DNA from: Acidimicrobiia bacterium
Lineage (GTDB): Bacteria; Actinomycetota; Acidimicrobiia; IMCC26256; JAENVU01
Reading direction: 5' to 3'
Assembly (NCBI GenBank): GCA_025361725.1
Contig: JANYJV010000140.1
Location: forward strand, 73,428-110,099
DNA: 36,672 bases
The position numbers and the translations under genes were made by a program. Positions 1-6,749 of this stretch are shown here, one piece after another. The notes beneath the pieces were generated by a model. That model was not told the origin of the DNA and searched no databases. It saw only the letters and a program-made list of their open reading frames with translations. Position 1 is the stretch's first letter, and the number at the start of each line of letters is the position of its first letter.

Positions 1-40
1 GTTCGGGATGCCAATGCCGTAGCAGATCGAGTTCGTTCAT
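1..40 (-). CDS. Start of a gene translationally coupled to the ECF sigma gene (partial)
   Basis: Only the first 13 codons are inside the window. On the minus strand an ATG at 40-38 overlaps the TGA stop of the sigma gene (39-37) in an ATGA arrangement, and the reading frame gives MNELDLLRHWHPE before the edge. This kind of N-terminus is common in small proteins encoded directly after actinobacterial ECF sigma genes (often annotated as CU044_5270-like), and some such neighbours act as anti-sigma or sensor proteins. The overlap is seen directly. The family assignment is a guess from 13 residues. Confidence 0.55.
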   Translation of the reverse strand, partial: MNELDLLRHWHPE

Positions 41-627
41 TCGTCATCACCTCGGAGCTGAGATCGAGAGAGATTCTCGGTGTGAAGTTCGGCGAGTTCG
101 CCGAGCGCGTTGCGAAGTCGGGAGCGGGCCCGAGCGATCCGGGACCGCACCGTTCCGATCGGAACCGCCAACGTCTCTGCGATCTCGGCGTAGGTCAGGT
201 CGGCCCACACTGCAAGCAGCAGCGCATCGCGATCGCGCGCCGACAACAGGCGCAGTCCGTGCGCGAGTTTCGGCCCGACCACCGCGGCGTCGATGCGCTC
301 GTCGACGTCGAAGGTCGACGGTCCGGACGGGATGACCCGCTCGTACGCTCGCCAGCGCCGCGCCTCGGCGCGCCGGTGATGATGCAGACCGTTCCCGGCA
401 ATGCCGTACAACCACGGACGGGCGTCAGCTCGCTCGTCGTCGAATCGGTGGCGCAGCCGGAACGCGTCCACGAACGTGGTTGCGCTCACGTCATGACCGT
501 CGGGTCCGATTCGCCGGACGCAGTAGCGGTCGATGGCGCCGTAGTGGCGTTCGAAGATCGCCGCGAACCGGTCCGGATCGTCGATCGACGCCCGGATCAA
601 CCGTCCGTCATGCTCGTGTGAGTCCAT
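37..627 (-). CDS. ECF-type RNA polymerase sigma factor (sigma-70 family)
   Basis: A 196-residue protein, the usual ECF size, that should direct RNA polymerase to a small regulon. Region 2 lies roughly at residues 15-95 (FAAIFERHYGAIDRYC, then a TFVDAF helix and RPWLYGIAGN). Region 4 lies near the C-terminus, with LSARDRDALLLAVWADLTYAEIAE written in two parts (LSARDRDALLL, LTYAEIAE) and the recognition helix VPIGTVRSRIARAR. No sigma region 3 is present. I prefer the ATG at 627; an in-frame GTG at 648 would add 7 residues but leaves almost no leader before the insertion sequence. The stop overlaps the next start, so the downstream gene is probably co-translated. The insertion sequence at 658 separates the gene from its former upstream DNA, so native regulation is probably disrupted. 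Confidence 0.9.
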   Translation of the reverse strand: MDSHEHDGRLIRASIDDPDRFAAIFERHYGAIDRYCVRRIGPDGHDVSATTFVDAFRLRHRFDDERADARPWLYGIAGNGLHHHRRAEARRWRAYERVIPSGPSTFDVDERIDAAVVGPKLAHGLRLLSARDRDALLLAVWADLTYAEIAETLAVPIGTVRSRIARARSRLRNALGELAELHTENLSRSQLRGDDE

Positions 628-649
628 TGCCCGTTCTTTCCCGCCCACC

Positions 650-657
650 CGTTTTCA
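650..657. repeat. Left target-site duplication of the ISL3 element
   Basis: CGTTTTCA lies directly outside the left terminal inverted repeat. The same 8 bp lie directly outside the right terminal repeat at 2053-2060. Eight base pairs is the duplication length typical of ISL3-family elements. Confidence 0.93.
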
Positions 658-681
658 GGGACAACTGATCGTCTCGGGGGT
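658..681 (+). repeat. Left terminal inverted repeat of the ISL3 element
   Basis: A 24-bp end that matches the reverse complement of 2029-2052 at 21 of 24 positions (mismatches at positions 4, 12 and 13). The last base overlaps the transposase stop codon (683-681). Confidence 0.9.
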
Positions 682-1931
682 CATGCGGCGGCCCATGGGA
701 GCTGGGGTGTGAGTCCGGCTCGGTCGAGCATGATCATGGTGATGAACGCTTCGGGGTCGTGGAACCCGCGGGCGTTGGTGCGGATCCGGCCGATCGACGC
801 GTTGTTCGATTCTGCGATCCCGTTGGTGAGGCCCCATTCGATGGTCGCTTCGATCTCGGTGCGGTAACGACGGATCGTGCGCGCCAACTTCACGAACGGT
901 ACGAGCCGCGACCGGCTCGCCCACGCGAGCCACTCCGTCAACGCGCGACGCGCGGCGAAGAGCGGCATGCGCAGAATCTCACGAAGTTCTTCTTTGAGTT
1001 GGTAGCCGCGGGTCAAACGGAGGTTCGTTTCTTCGAGGTCGCGGATCACATCGATCTGGGCGCTGGTGAGGTGTTCCCAGTTCCGCAACAAGATCCAGCG
1101 GGTGCCCTTCAACTGCTTCGCGCCGGCCGTGTTCCCGGCCTCACGGAGCCGGTTCCACTCTTGGCGGCGAACCTCGTCGAGGGCCTTCGTCGCCCAACCA
1201 ACCACATGAAACGTGTCCAAGCAGACGATCGCGTGCTCGGCCCGTTCCGCGACGACGGTGTGGATCCATTCGGCGCCGTCCGCAGTCACGAAGTTCAACG
1301 CTGCGGATCGTGTCTCGCCGAGGTCGTCGAAGAACCGGCCGACAGTCTTCTTCGAACGGCCTTTCCTGGCCCAGATGACCCGGCCCGTGAAGTGGTCACA
1401 CACCACGGTCAGGTAACGGTGACCCTTCTTGTATTTCACTTCGTCGATCGCGACCGCGACGAGACCGTCGAGGAGATCGACCCGGTCGAGGGCTTCGCGC
1501 ACGAGCCGGACACACATATGGTCCACGGCCCGCCACGACACCGAATACCGTCGCGCCGCTGCGGTCTTGTTCCCCACGATCGCATCGTGGACCACGAGGT
1601 CTTCGAACGTGCGGGTGAACATCGTGTCGTGACGGGCCCATGGGACCGTGGCGACGGTCGGCCCATGCTCGGGGCATTCAACGCGGCGGGCCACCGCGAC
1701 GAGCATGACGGTGGCATAACCCGCGTCGAGGTGCCGCCATCGGCGGACACCACCACCGTTGTCCAACCAGGGACTCGACACGTCACAACGGCCGCAGCGC
1801 CCACGGCGCCGGACCTTCGCTCGGACATGGACTTCGAGCAGGGGACGGTAACCGCGCACGAGCACGGTCCCGATGATCACCGTCTCGCGGTCGAACCCGC
1901 AGATCGCTTTGAGTACCTTGCTGACGCGCAC
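681..1931 (-). CDS. ISL3-family transposase
   Basis: DDE-type transposase of 416 residues that cuts and joins the ends of the surrounding element. The N-terminus carries an ISL3-type zinc-ribbon region (CGRCD, and further on VECPEHG). A helix-turn-helix region follows (AAARRYSVSWRAVDHMC). The DDE_Tnp_ISL3 core follows, with candidate acidic residues in VAIDEVKYKKGHRYL, FVTADGAEW and GIAESNNASIGRIR. The C-terminus has the usual RTNARGFHDPEAF block. I chose the GTG at 1931 because it has a purine-rich AGGAAGAG ribosome-binding site about 7 nt upstream and gives VRVSKVLKAICGF, a typical family start. An in-frame GTG at 2000 would add 23 residues. The frame is intact. Confidence 0.95.
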   Translation of the reverse strand: MRVSKVLKAICGFDRETVIIGTVLVRGYRPLLEVHVRAKVRRRGRCGRCDVSSPWLDNGGGVRRWRHLDAGYATVMLVAVARRVECPEHGPTVATVPWARHDTMFTRTFEDLVVHDAIVGNKTAAARRYSVSWRAVDHMCVRLVREALDRVDLLDGLVAVAIDEVKYKKGHRYLTVVCDHFTGRVIWARKGRSKKTVGRFFDDLGETRSAALNFVTADGAEWIHTVVAERAEHAIVCLDTFHVVGWATKALDEVRRQEWNRLREAGNTAGAKQLKGTRWILLRNWEHLTSAQIDVIRDLEETNLRLTRGYQLKEELREILRMPLFAARRALTEWLAWASRSRLVPFVKLARTIRRYRTEIEATIEWGLTNGIAESNNASIGRIRTNARGFHDPEAFITMIMLDRAGLTPQLPWAAA

Positions 1932-2028
1932 GTCGTCTCTTCCTCGCTGTCGTGTGTAGAGAGCAAGGCAACGTAGGGAGCAGACGACGTGCGCACCCAC
2001 CCCAACCCCTCAACAACAGCGATCACCA

Positions 2029-2052
2029 ACCCCCGAGACCGTCAGTTGACCC
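2029..2052 (-). repeat. Right terminal inverted repeat of the ISL3 element
   Basis: Partner of the left end at 658-681, 21 of 24 positions identical in inverted orientation. It lies upstream of the transposase start and is followed at once by the second CGTTTTCA. Confidence 0.9.
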
Positions 2053-2060
2053 CGTTTTCA
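2053..2060. repeat. Right target-site duplication of the ISL3 element
   Basis: Exact second copy of CGTTTTCA found at 650-657. Removing one copy plus the element rejoins the original upstream region of the ECF sigma gene. Confidence 0.93.
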
Positions 2061-2071
2061 GTTCGCGCCCA

Positions 2072-2081
2072 TTTCCCGCCC
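2072..2081 (-). repeat. GGGCGGGAAA repeat, upstream copy, separated from its partner by the IS
   Basis: On the minus strand GGGCGGGAAA occurs here and again at 646-637, just before the sigma start. With the element and one target duplication removed, the two copies lie 32 bp apart, about three helical turns. They could be binding sites or promoter elements of the sigma gene, but G-rich repeats can arise by chance. Confidence 0.35.
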
Positions 2082-2090
2082 ATTTCCTCC

Positions 2091-2139
2091 ACTTTTTGGT
2101 TGTGGGGTTGCGGAAAACACAACCCCACAGCCAAAAAGT
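2091..2139. repeat. Long stem-loop (20-bp stem, 9-nt loop)
   Basis: The arms ACTTTTTGGTTGTGGGGTTG (2091-2110) and 2120-2139 are complementary at 19 of 20 positions, and the remaining pair is T-G. The hairpin begins about 45 bp after the PHP gene stop. The feet are T-rich on the 5' side and A-rich on the 3' side on either strand, so there is no U-tract after the stem, unlike a standard intrinsic terminator. It may still end or stabilise the PHP transcript. Three of the four other palindromes noted in this window share this polarity. Confidence 0.75.
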
Positions 2140-2183
2140 CGCGACGGGGAGGAGTATTCCTGGGAGGGAGGGAGCGAGCGAGA

Positions 2184-2819
2184 TCAGGGGAGGACGGGCT
2201 TAACGTGACCGGCGCGGAGAGCGCGTGCCAGGTCCTCGGCCGTCTTGATCGGACCGTCGACTTCGGTGGCGTAGGTGCCCGCGCGTCCGGGGCCATGGGC
2301 GTCACTCGCACCCACACTTGGACGCGGGTGTTCCGCCAGTGCTGCCGCGGTGAGGGCGTGTTCCAACGCGGTGGTCTGGGTGCTGACCGCCTCGATGGCG
2401 TGCACCACCACCCACTGCGGGAGCGCGACGATCTCGGCTGCCGTCGGCGGAACCCGACCGCCCTTGATCGCACGCTCGCCCGCGAACCGGCGCAGCGGAT
2501 GGGGCAGGACCAGCGCCGAGTCCGACTCTTCGCACTCCTCGACCAACTCCGCGAGCGTGTATCCCATCCACAGCGGCTTGCGGAGTTCGCCGAACGCGAG
2601 CACGTGGCCGACGTCGGTGGTGAGTTCCACGCCGGGGATCAATGGGAAGTCCAGCAATCTGGATGCGTCGGCGAGTTCATCGGCGGGCCAGCGGACGTCG
2701 TGCTCGGTGATGCACAACGCATCCAACCCGCGCGCACGTGCCGTCTCGACCAGTTCTTCGAGCGTCGTCCGAGAACAGTTCGACCGCGACGCCGTGTGCG
2801 CGTGCAAATCGATGATCAC
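2184..2819 (-). CDS. PHP-domain metal-dependent phosphoesterase
   Basis: A 211-residue protein that is almost entirely one PHP domain, a fold that uses a cluster of metal ions to hydrolyse phosphoesters. The metal-ligand motifs appear in the family's order: DLHAHT near residues 4-9, CITEHD, IPGVELTT, ALVLPHPLR, VVVHAIEAV and a closing GASDAHGPG. The start is GTG at 2819, giving MIIDLHAHT. The longer frame back to 2909 only reads through a structured repeat (2827-2897) and is rejected. The GAGCGG at the end of that repeat lies 7 nt before the GTG and may serve as ribosome-binding site. The upstream MBL-Rieske stop is 1 nt away, so the two genes are probably co-transcribed. The substrate is unknown; relatives act on nucleotides or histidinol phosphate. 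Confidence 0.88.
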   Translation of the reverse strand: MIIDLHAHTASRSNCSRTTLEELVETARARGLDALCITEHDVRWPADELADASRLLDFPLIPGVELTTDVGHVLAFGELRKPLWMGYTLAELVEECEESDSALVLPHPLRRFAGERAIKGGRVPPTAAEIVALPQWVVVHAIEAVSTQTTALEHALTAAALAEHPRPSVGASDAHGPGRAGTYATEVDGPIKTAEDLARALRAGHVKPVLP

Positions 2820-2820
2820 T

Positions 2821-4455
2821 TCATGTCCGCTCTTGGCCCTGCGGGCCAGGCCGCTCGGGCCCCGGTTCGGGAGCGCGGACTCCTGAACCCGCGTGCCCGC
2901 TCCCCTCACCTTCGGCTTCGGCTTCGATCTTCTCGGTGTGGAGGTGATGTTCGGGTTCGTCGGAGGTGAGGCAGCGGCCGGTGGCGAGATCGAACTGCCA
3001 ATGGTGGACCTTGCACTCCAACATGCCGTCGGTCACGGTGCCGAAGCGTTCGAGATCTGCTCGGAGATGAGGGCAGCGCTTCTGCACGAGGTACTCGCCG
3101 CACTGGAACATTTCGTCGACGGGTTCGGCGAGCGTCGCGTAGTAGCCCTCGCAGAACGCGATCCGTTCCACCGAGAGGTTTTTGAAGAAGGTGTACACGT
3201 ACTCGTTGTACGGACCTTCTCGATGCGCGCGAAACCGACACGACAAGAAGAGCTCGTTGACCCAGTCCTCGACGTGGCGTTCGATCAGTGACTCGACGAG
3301 CGCGTGATCCACGTCGATCCGGTGCATGACCGGCTCACCGTTCCACACTCGCACTTCCCCGGCCGGGAAGTCGATGAGCGTCCCGCCTTCACCCACGTGA
3401 ATCAGCACACTCCCGTTGATCCCGCGCCGCGTGTATGGAGCGAGGTCCAACAGCGGTTCGAACCAGCGCGCCAACTCGGCCGTGATGTCGTACCGGTCGC
3501 GCGGCCACGATCGCTTCTCAGCCGCGAGTCGTTCCGCCCAGTCGTCGTGATACTGCTCGAGGTACACACGTTTGTCGGCGAAGATCGCGTCCGGATGTAA
3601 CGCGCCGGGTGGGTGCTCGACCGCAACGCCCTCGTGATCGATCACCGCGACCGACCCGGGAACCAACAATCGACCGCCGGGAATCCCTCGCTGATCCAAC
3701 TCGCGAAGGAACGTGAGCTGGTCCGGAAAGATGTTGGCCGGGTCGGCGCCGAAGTCGTTGAACTGCCAGAGATCGTCGTCGAGGAAACACGGCGGACCCG
3801 CCACCGGGAAGAGGTGCGGTGCGCCGACGTCCGTCAGGTAGTGGACCGCTCGGTCCATCTGCGCAGCCCGCTTGGCGACGCCCATCGCGCGCTTCTCCAC
3901 CGCGGGGAAGTCATAGACCATCGGGTACCAGATTGCGCCGGAAAACTGCGTGAAGTGCGCGTCATACGGTCCGAAGGCATCGAGTTCATCGAAGTCGCGG
4001 GGTCGGGCGTCGTTCTGGTTCAACAAGGTGGCGGTCGAATCCCGCAGGATCAGCGCCGAGTCGCCGGCCGGACCGTCGGCCGGCGCGGTCATGGAGAGGA
4101 TCACCACTTCGAGACCGTCGAGCCGAACCGCTTCGGCGTGGTCGGTGCGAACAAACTTCGTGAACCCCAACTCGCGCAGCGCGCGCTCGAGGTGGTCCAC
4201 GCGAAAGGCCGGCAACAGGACGGTGGTGCTCTTATCGACGTTGGCCGTCAACCACTGCGGGTCGAAATGATCGCGGTGGAGGTGCGAAATGTAGAGATAG
4301 TCCGGCGTCGCGAAGGGCATGACCTCGAGAGTGTCGTTGCGCGGAAACGGGAACCACGATCCGAAGTACGCGGGATTGAACCAGGGATCGCACAACACCG
4401 AGCCGCCCTCGGTCTCCACGTACATACCGACGTGACCGAGGAACGTGACGCGCAT
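2821..4455 (-). CDS. Fusion of metallo-beta-lactamase fold and Rieske [2Fe-2S] domain
   Basis: A 544-residue protein. Residues 1-250 form an UlaG-like MBL domain with MRVTFLGHVGM, CDPWFNP and the metal motif SHLHRDHFD (H58, H60, D62, H63). A middle region of unknown role follows. The C-terminal Rieske domain has C461/H463 (CPHL) and C481/H484 (CKVHHW), the four expected cluster ligands. Animal CMP-Neu5Ac hydroxylase combines the same two folds with the Rieske domain first, so this is a related architecture in reverse order, not that enzyme. It is probably an oxidoreductase or oxygenase-like protein of unknown substrate. Residues 526-544 (VRAPEPGPERPGPQGQERT) are translated from a dispersed repeat and look acquired. 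Start ATG 4455 was chosen because MRVTF begins the domain. The gene is divergent from the acyl-CoA ligase at 4565. Confidence 0.85.
   Translation of the reverse strand: MRVTFLGHVGMYVETEGGSVLCDPWFNPAYFGSWFPFPRNDTLEVMPFATPDYLYISHLHRDHFDPQWLTANVDKSTTVLLPAFRVDHLERALRELGFTKFVRTDHAEAVRLDGLEVVILSMTAPADGPAGDSALILRDSTATLLNQNDARPRDFDELDAFGPYDAHFTQFSGAIWYPMVYDFPAVEKRAMGVAKRAAQMDRAVHYLTDVGAPHLFPVAGPPCFLDDDLWQFNDFGADPANIFPDQLTFLRELDQRGIPGGRLLVPGSVAVIDHEGVAVEHPPGALHPDAIFADKRVYLEQYHDDWAERLAAEKRSWPRDRYDITAELARWFEPLLDLAPYTRRGINGSVLIHVGEGGTLIDFPAGEVRVWNGEPVMHRIDVDHALVESLIERHVEDWVNELFLSCRFRAHREGPYNEYVYTFFKNLSVERIAFCEGYYATLAEPVDEMFQCGEYLVQKRCPHLRADLERFGTVTDGMLECKVHHWQFDLATGRCLTSDEPEHHLHTEKIEAEAEGEGSGHAGSGVRAPEPGPERPGPQGQERT
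2827..2897 (-). repeat. GAGCGG-hairpin repeat, copy R1
   Basis: Reading the minus strand this copy runs GGCACGCG, AGTCCGCGC, CCCGAACCGGGG, CCCGAGCGGCC, a TGGCCCGCAGGGCC hairpin, then AGAGCGG. It closely resembles R2/R3 at 23970-24149. It lies inside the last codons of the MBL-Rieske gene and ends 7 nt before the PHP start codon. Confidence 0.8.
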
Positions 4456-4564
4456 CGGTCCAGCCTGCCAGACCACGCCAGGCTCATCGGGACTCACCGA
4501 GATCGGCTCGCAGCCCAGCGTGGCCCGGTAGCGTGCCGCCCGCACTCGATGGGGAGGTGCGCGC

Positions 4565-6091
4565 ATGCCCGACTGGGGAGATCTGCAGGTCGACCAACTT
4601 CGATTCATGGCGCGCGAGCACGGATCCGGAACGGCCTACCGCGATCTCGACTCGAGGACCTCGATCACGTTCTCGGAGTGGGACGGCGCGTCGAACCAGA
4701 TGGCTCGCGGCCTCGTCGACGCTGGGATCACGCCCGGCGAACGGGTTTCGATCTATCTCCCCGGAGAAGAAGCGTTGCGCTGGATCGTGGCCTACGCCGC
4801 GGTCCACAAGGCCGGTGCCGTGGCCGTGCCCACCAACACCCGCCTCACCCTCCCCGAGCTGAGCACGATCCTCGGCCATTCCGAGGCCGCGACCGTGATC
4901 ACCGCCGGAGACCTGGTCCCGACCGCGTGTGCAGTCCGCGATCGCACGCCGTCGATCCGCTTCGTCGTGGCGCTGACGGGAGCTGGCGAGCACCCGGATG
5001 TGATCGACGAAGCCGAGTTCCTCTCCGACGACGACTCAGACGTGCAGGTTCCCCGCACGCTCGACGACCTCGCCGACATCATGTACACCTCGGGCACCAC
5101 CGGCCGCCCCAAGGGAGTGGCGGTCCGGCATCGCAACGTGGCGATGATCCCGAACCACGAGCCGACGTGGAGCGCCAACGGGTGGATTCACGGCGCGCCG
5201 ATGTTCACCTTCGCCGGCATCGCGTTCATCTTCAACCCGATGAAGATGGGACTCGTCGGTCTGTACCTCCCGAAGTTCGACGCGGGCCGCTGGTTGGACA
5301 TCGTCGCCATCGAACGACCCTCCATGGCGTTTCTCGTGCCGGCCATGGCCGAACTCTTGGTTGCGCATCCGCGGTTCAGCGACCCGGATCTCACGAGCCT
5401 TGCGTCGGTGTCGATCGGGAGCGCACCGCTCGCGCCGCAGACGTTGCTGACCCTGCAGGCGCGGCTGCCCGACGCAACCGTTTCGAACTCGTACGGCATG
5501 ACCGAGGCCGGACCTGCGTTCATCGTCATGCCGAAGGACGAGGTGACCAAACGCATCGGTTCGGTCGGGAAGCCGATCGGTCCGATGCAGCTGAAGATCG
5601 TGCGCGAGGACGACACCGAGTGCGCGCCGCTCGAAGTCGGTGAGTTGCTCACCAAGATGGAAGGCGCGCAGCGCGAGTATTACAACGACCCGGCAGCGAC
5701 GCAGAGCACCTGGACCGTCGACGGGTGGTTGCGCAGTGGCGACCTCGCGTACCTGGACGAAGACGGTTTCCTGTACATCGCGGGGCGGAAGAAGGACATG
5801 ATCATCCGCGGTGGACACAACGTGTACCCCACCGACGTGGAAGCGGTCCTGCTCGAACACCCGGATGTGCAGGAGGCCGCCGTTGTCGGGATTCCCCATG
5901 CGGTGCTCGGCGAAGACATCGCGGCGTACGTCGTGGCCCGACCGGGCGTGGCACTCGATCCCGACACCGTGTTTGCGTTCTGCGCCGAGCGCCTCGCCGA
6001 CTACAAGCGACCACGCGAACTCCACGTCGTCGACGAACTCCCCCGCAACGCCACCGGCAAGGTCATGAAACACAAACTCGGCAACGGGTGA
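4565..6091 (+). CDS. AMP-dependent acyl-CoA synthetase/ligase (class I adenylate-forming)
   Basis: A 508-residue enzyme expected to activate a carboxylic acid with ATP and load it on CoA. The N-terminal domain contains the P-loop motif DIMYTSGTTGRPKGV near residue 175 and NSYGMTEAGP further on. The hinge and C-terminal domain contain WLRSGDLAYLDEDG, IAGRKKDMIIRGG, NVYPTDVEAVL and NATGKVMKHKL with the catalytic lysine. All family motifs are intact and the length is normal. The ATG at 4565 has GGAGGT 6 nt upstream. It is divergent from the MBL-Rieske gene across a 109-bp shared upstream region, and a MaoC-like gene follows 98 bp later on the same strand. The acid is not identifiable; medium or aromatic acids are as likely as fatty acids. 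Confidence 0.93.
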   Translation: MPDWGDLQVDQLRFMAREHGSGTAYRDLDSRTSITFSEWDGASNQMARGLVDAGITPGERVSIYLPGEEALRWIVAYAAVHKAGAVAVPTNTRLTLPELSTILGHSEAATVITAGDLVPTACAVRDRTPSIRFVVALTGAGEHPDVIDEAEFLSDDDSDVQVPRTLDDLADIMYTSGTTGRPKGVAVRHRNVAMIPNHEPTWSANGWIHGAPMFTFAGIAFIFNPMKMGLVGLYLPKFDAGRWLDIVAIERPSMAFLVPAMAELLVAHPRFSDPDLTSLASVSIGSAPLAPQTLLTLQARLPDATVSNSYGMTEAGPAFIVMPKDEVTKRIGSVGKPIGPMQLKIVREDDTECAPLEVGELLTKMEGAQREYYNDPAATQSTWTVDGWLRSGDLAYLDEDGFLYIAGRKKDMIIRGGHNVYPTDVEAVLLEHPDVQEAAVVGIPHAVLGEDIAAYVVARPGVALDPDTVFAFCAERLADYKRPRELHVVDELPRNATGKVMKHKLGNG

Positions 6092-6189
6092 GTGCGCCCA
6101 ATCCGTCTGACCCGGCACCTGCTGCGTCAGGCGTCCACCGCGATAGGTTCCCCGGCCGGATCTGACGCCGACGAGATCAGGAGAACATC

Positions 6190-6648
6190 GTGGCGCTCAC
6201 GGAGTTGAAGGGCACGACCGGTGCGACCCAGACGGTGCGCGTCGAGCGCGGCCCGGTGCGCGTGTTCGCGCAGGCGCTGATGGACGGCGACTCGGTGTAC
6301 GACAGCGCCGATGCGCCCGTGCCACCGACGTTCCCATTCGTGATGCCGTTCTGGGGTTCGGAGGGGTCCGGCGGTGCCGCCGGCCTCCCAATCGAGAAAC
6401 TCCGCGGGCCAGGCCGCGCCATCCTCCACGGGGAGCAGGGCTTCGAGTACTTCCGGTGGCCGAAGGTCGGCGACGTCCTCGTCGGCACCTCAGAGATCAC
6501 CGACGTGTACGAGAAGGAAAAGTCGAGCGGTGGGAAACTCGAGTTCTACGTGCAGGAAACCACCTGGCGTGATCGAGCCACCGGCGACCCCGTCGTCAAG
6601 AACGTCTTCACGCTGGTCATCAACTGCCGCCCACCCAAGCCGGAGTAA
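6190..6648 (+). CDS. MaoC-like hotdog-fold protein (FAS1_DH / MaoC_dehydrat_N type)
   Basis: A 152-residue single hotdog domain. The stretch VPPTFPFVMPFWG followed by LHGEQGFEYFRWPKVGD is the pattern of the N-terminal MaoC dehydratase family, which hydrates enoyl-CoA or serves as the non-catalytic half of a two-subunit hydratase. The canonical catalytic Asp/His hydratase motif is not evident, so it may need a partner or bind acyl-CoA without catalysis. The start is GTG at 6190 with AGGAG about 6 nt upstream. It follows the acyl-CoA ligase and is likely in the same functional unit. A palindrome lies between it and the convergent hydrolase gene. Confidence 0.8.
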   Translation: MALTELKGTTGATQTVRVERGPVRVFAQALMDGDSVYDSADAPVPPTFPFVMPFWGSEGSGGAAGLPIEKLRGPGRAILHGEQGFEYFRWPKVGDVLVGTSEITDVYEKEKSSGGKLEFYVQETTWRDRATGDPVVKNVFTLVINCRPPKPE

Positions 6649-6672
6649 CACTCGCCCGCTCCCCCACCCGTC

Positions 6673-6719
6673 GCGTTTGTCGCCGCAAACGCTTCAGCGG
6701 TGGCGCAAACGACAAACGC
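6673..6719. repeat. Stem-loop between convergent genes
   Basis: Arms GCGTTTGTCG (6673-6682) and CGACAAACGC (6710-6719) are perfectly complementary, with a smaller CCGC/GCGG pairing inside. It sits between the ends of the MaoC-like gene and the hydrolase gene, where a bidirectional terminator would be expected. Like the other palindromes here it has T on the 5' side and A on the 3' side of the stem, with no U-tract. The outer arms resemble those of the imperfect palindrome at 22461. Confidence 0.65.
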
Positions 6720-6749
6720 AGTAGAAGGCGGCGGGGCACCCGGGGCGGC

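Larger units (their letters stand above)
658..2052 (-). mobile_element. Complete ISL3-family insertion sequence (1395 bp)
   Basis: The element has 24-bp imperfect terminal inverted repeats beginning GGGACAACTGA (left) and GGGTCAACTGA (right). It carries one transposase gene on the minus strand and is bracketed by an exact 8-bp direct repeat. Size, single ORF, end sequence starting GG and duplication length all match ISL3. Nothing in it looks broken, so it may still be active or recently inserted. It sits between the ECF sigma gene and the hairpin and PHP gene, about 30 bp upstream of the sigma start. Confidence 0.93.

Noticed and set aside
759-1976. 405-codon open frame on the plus strand opposite the transposase
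   Set aside because: It is a shadow of the high-GC transposase gene and matches no family. The minus frame carries all ISL3 motifs.
2091-2139. Standard Rho-independent terminator
   Set aside because: There is no U-tract after the stem on either strand. It is kept as a hairpin of unknown role.
2821-4455. CMP-N-acetylneuraminate hydroxylase
   Set aside because: The domain order is reversed and no sialic acid genes are nearby.
3613-5643. 676-codon plus-strand frame across the MBL-Rieske and acyl-CoA ligase genes
   Set aside because: It runs through two well-supported genes in other frames, with Arg/His-rich shadow composition.
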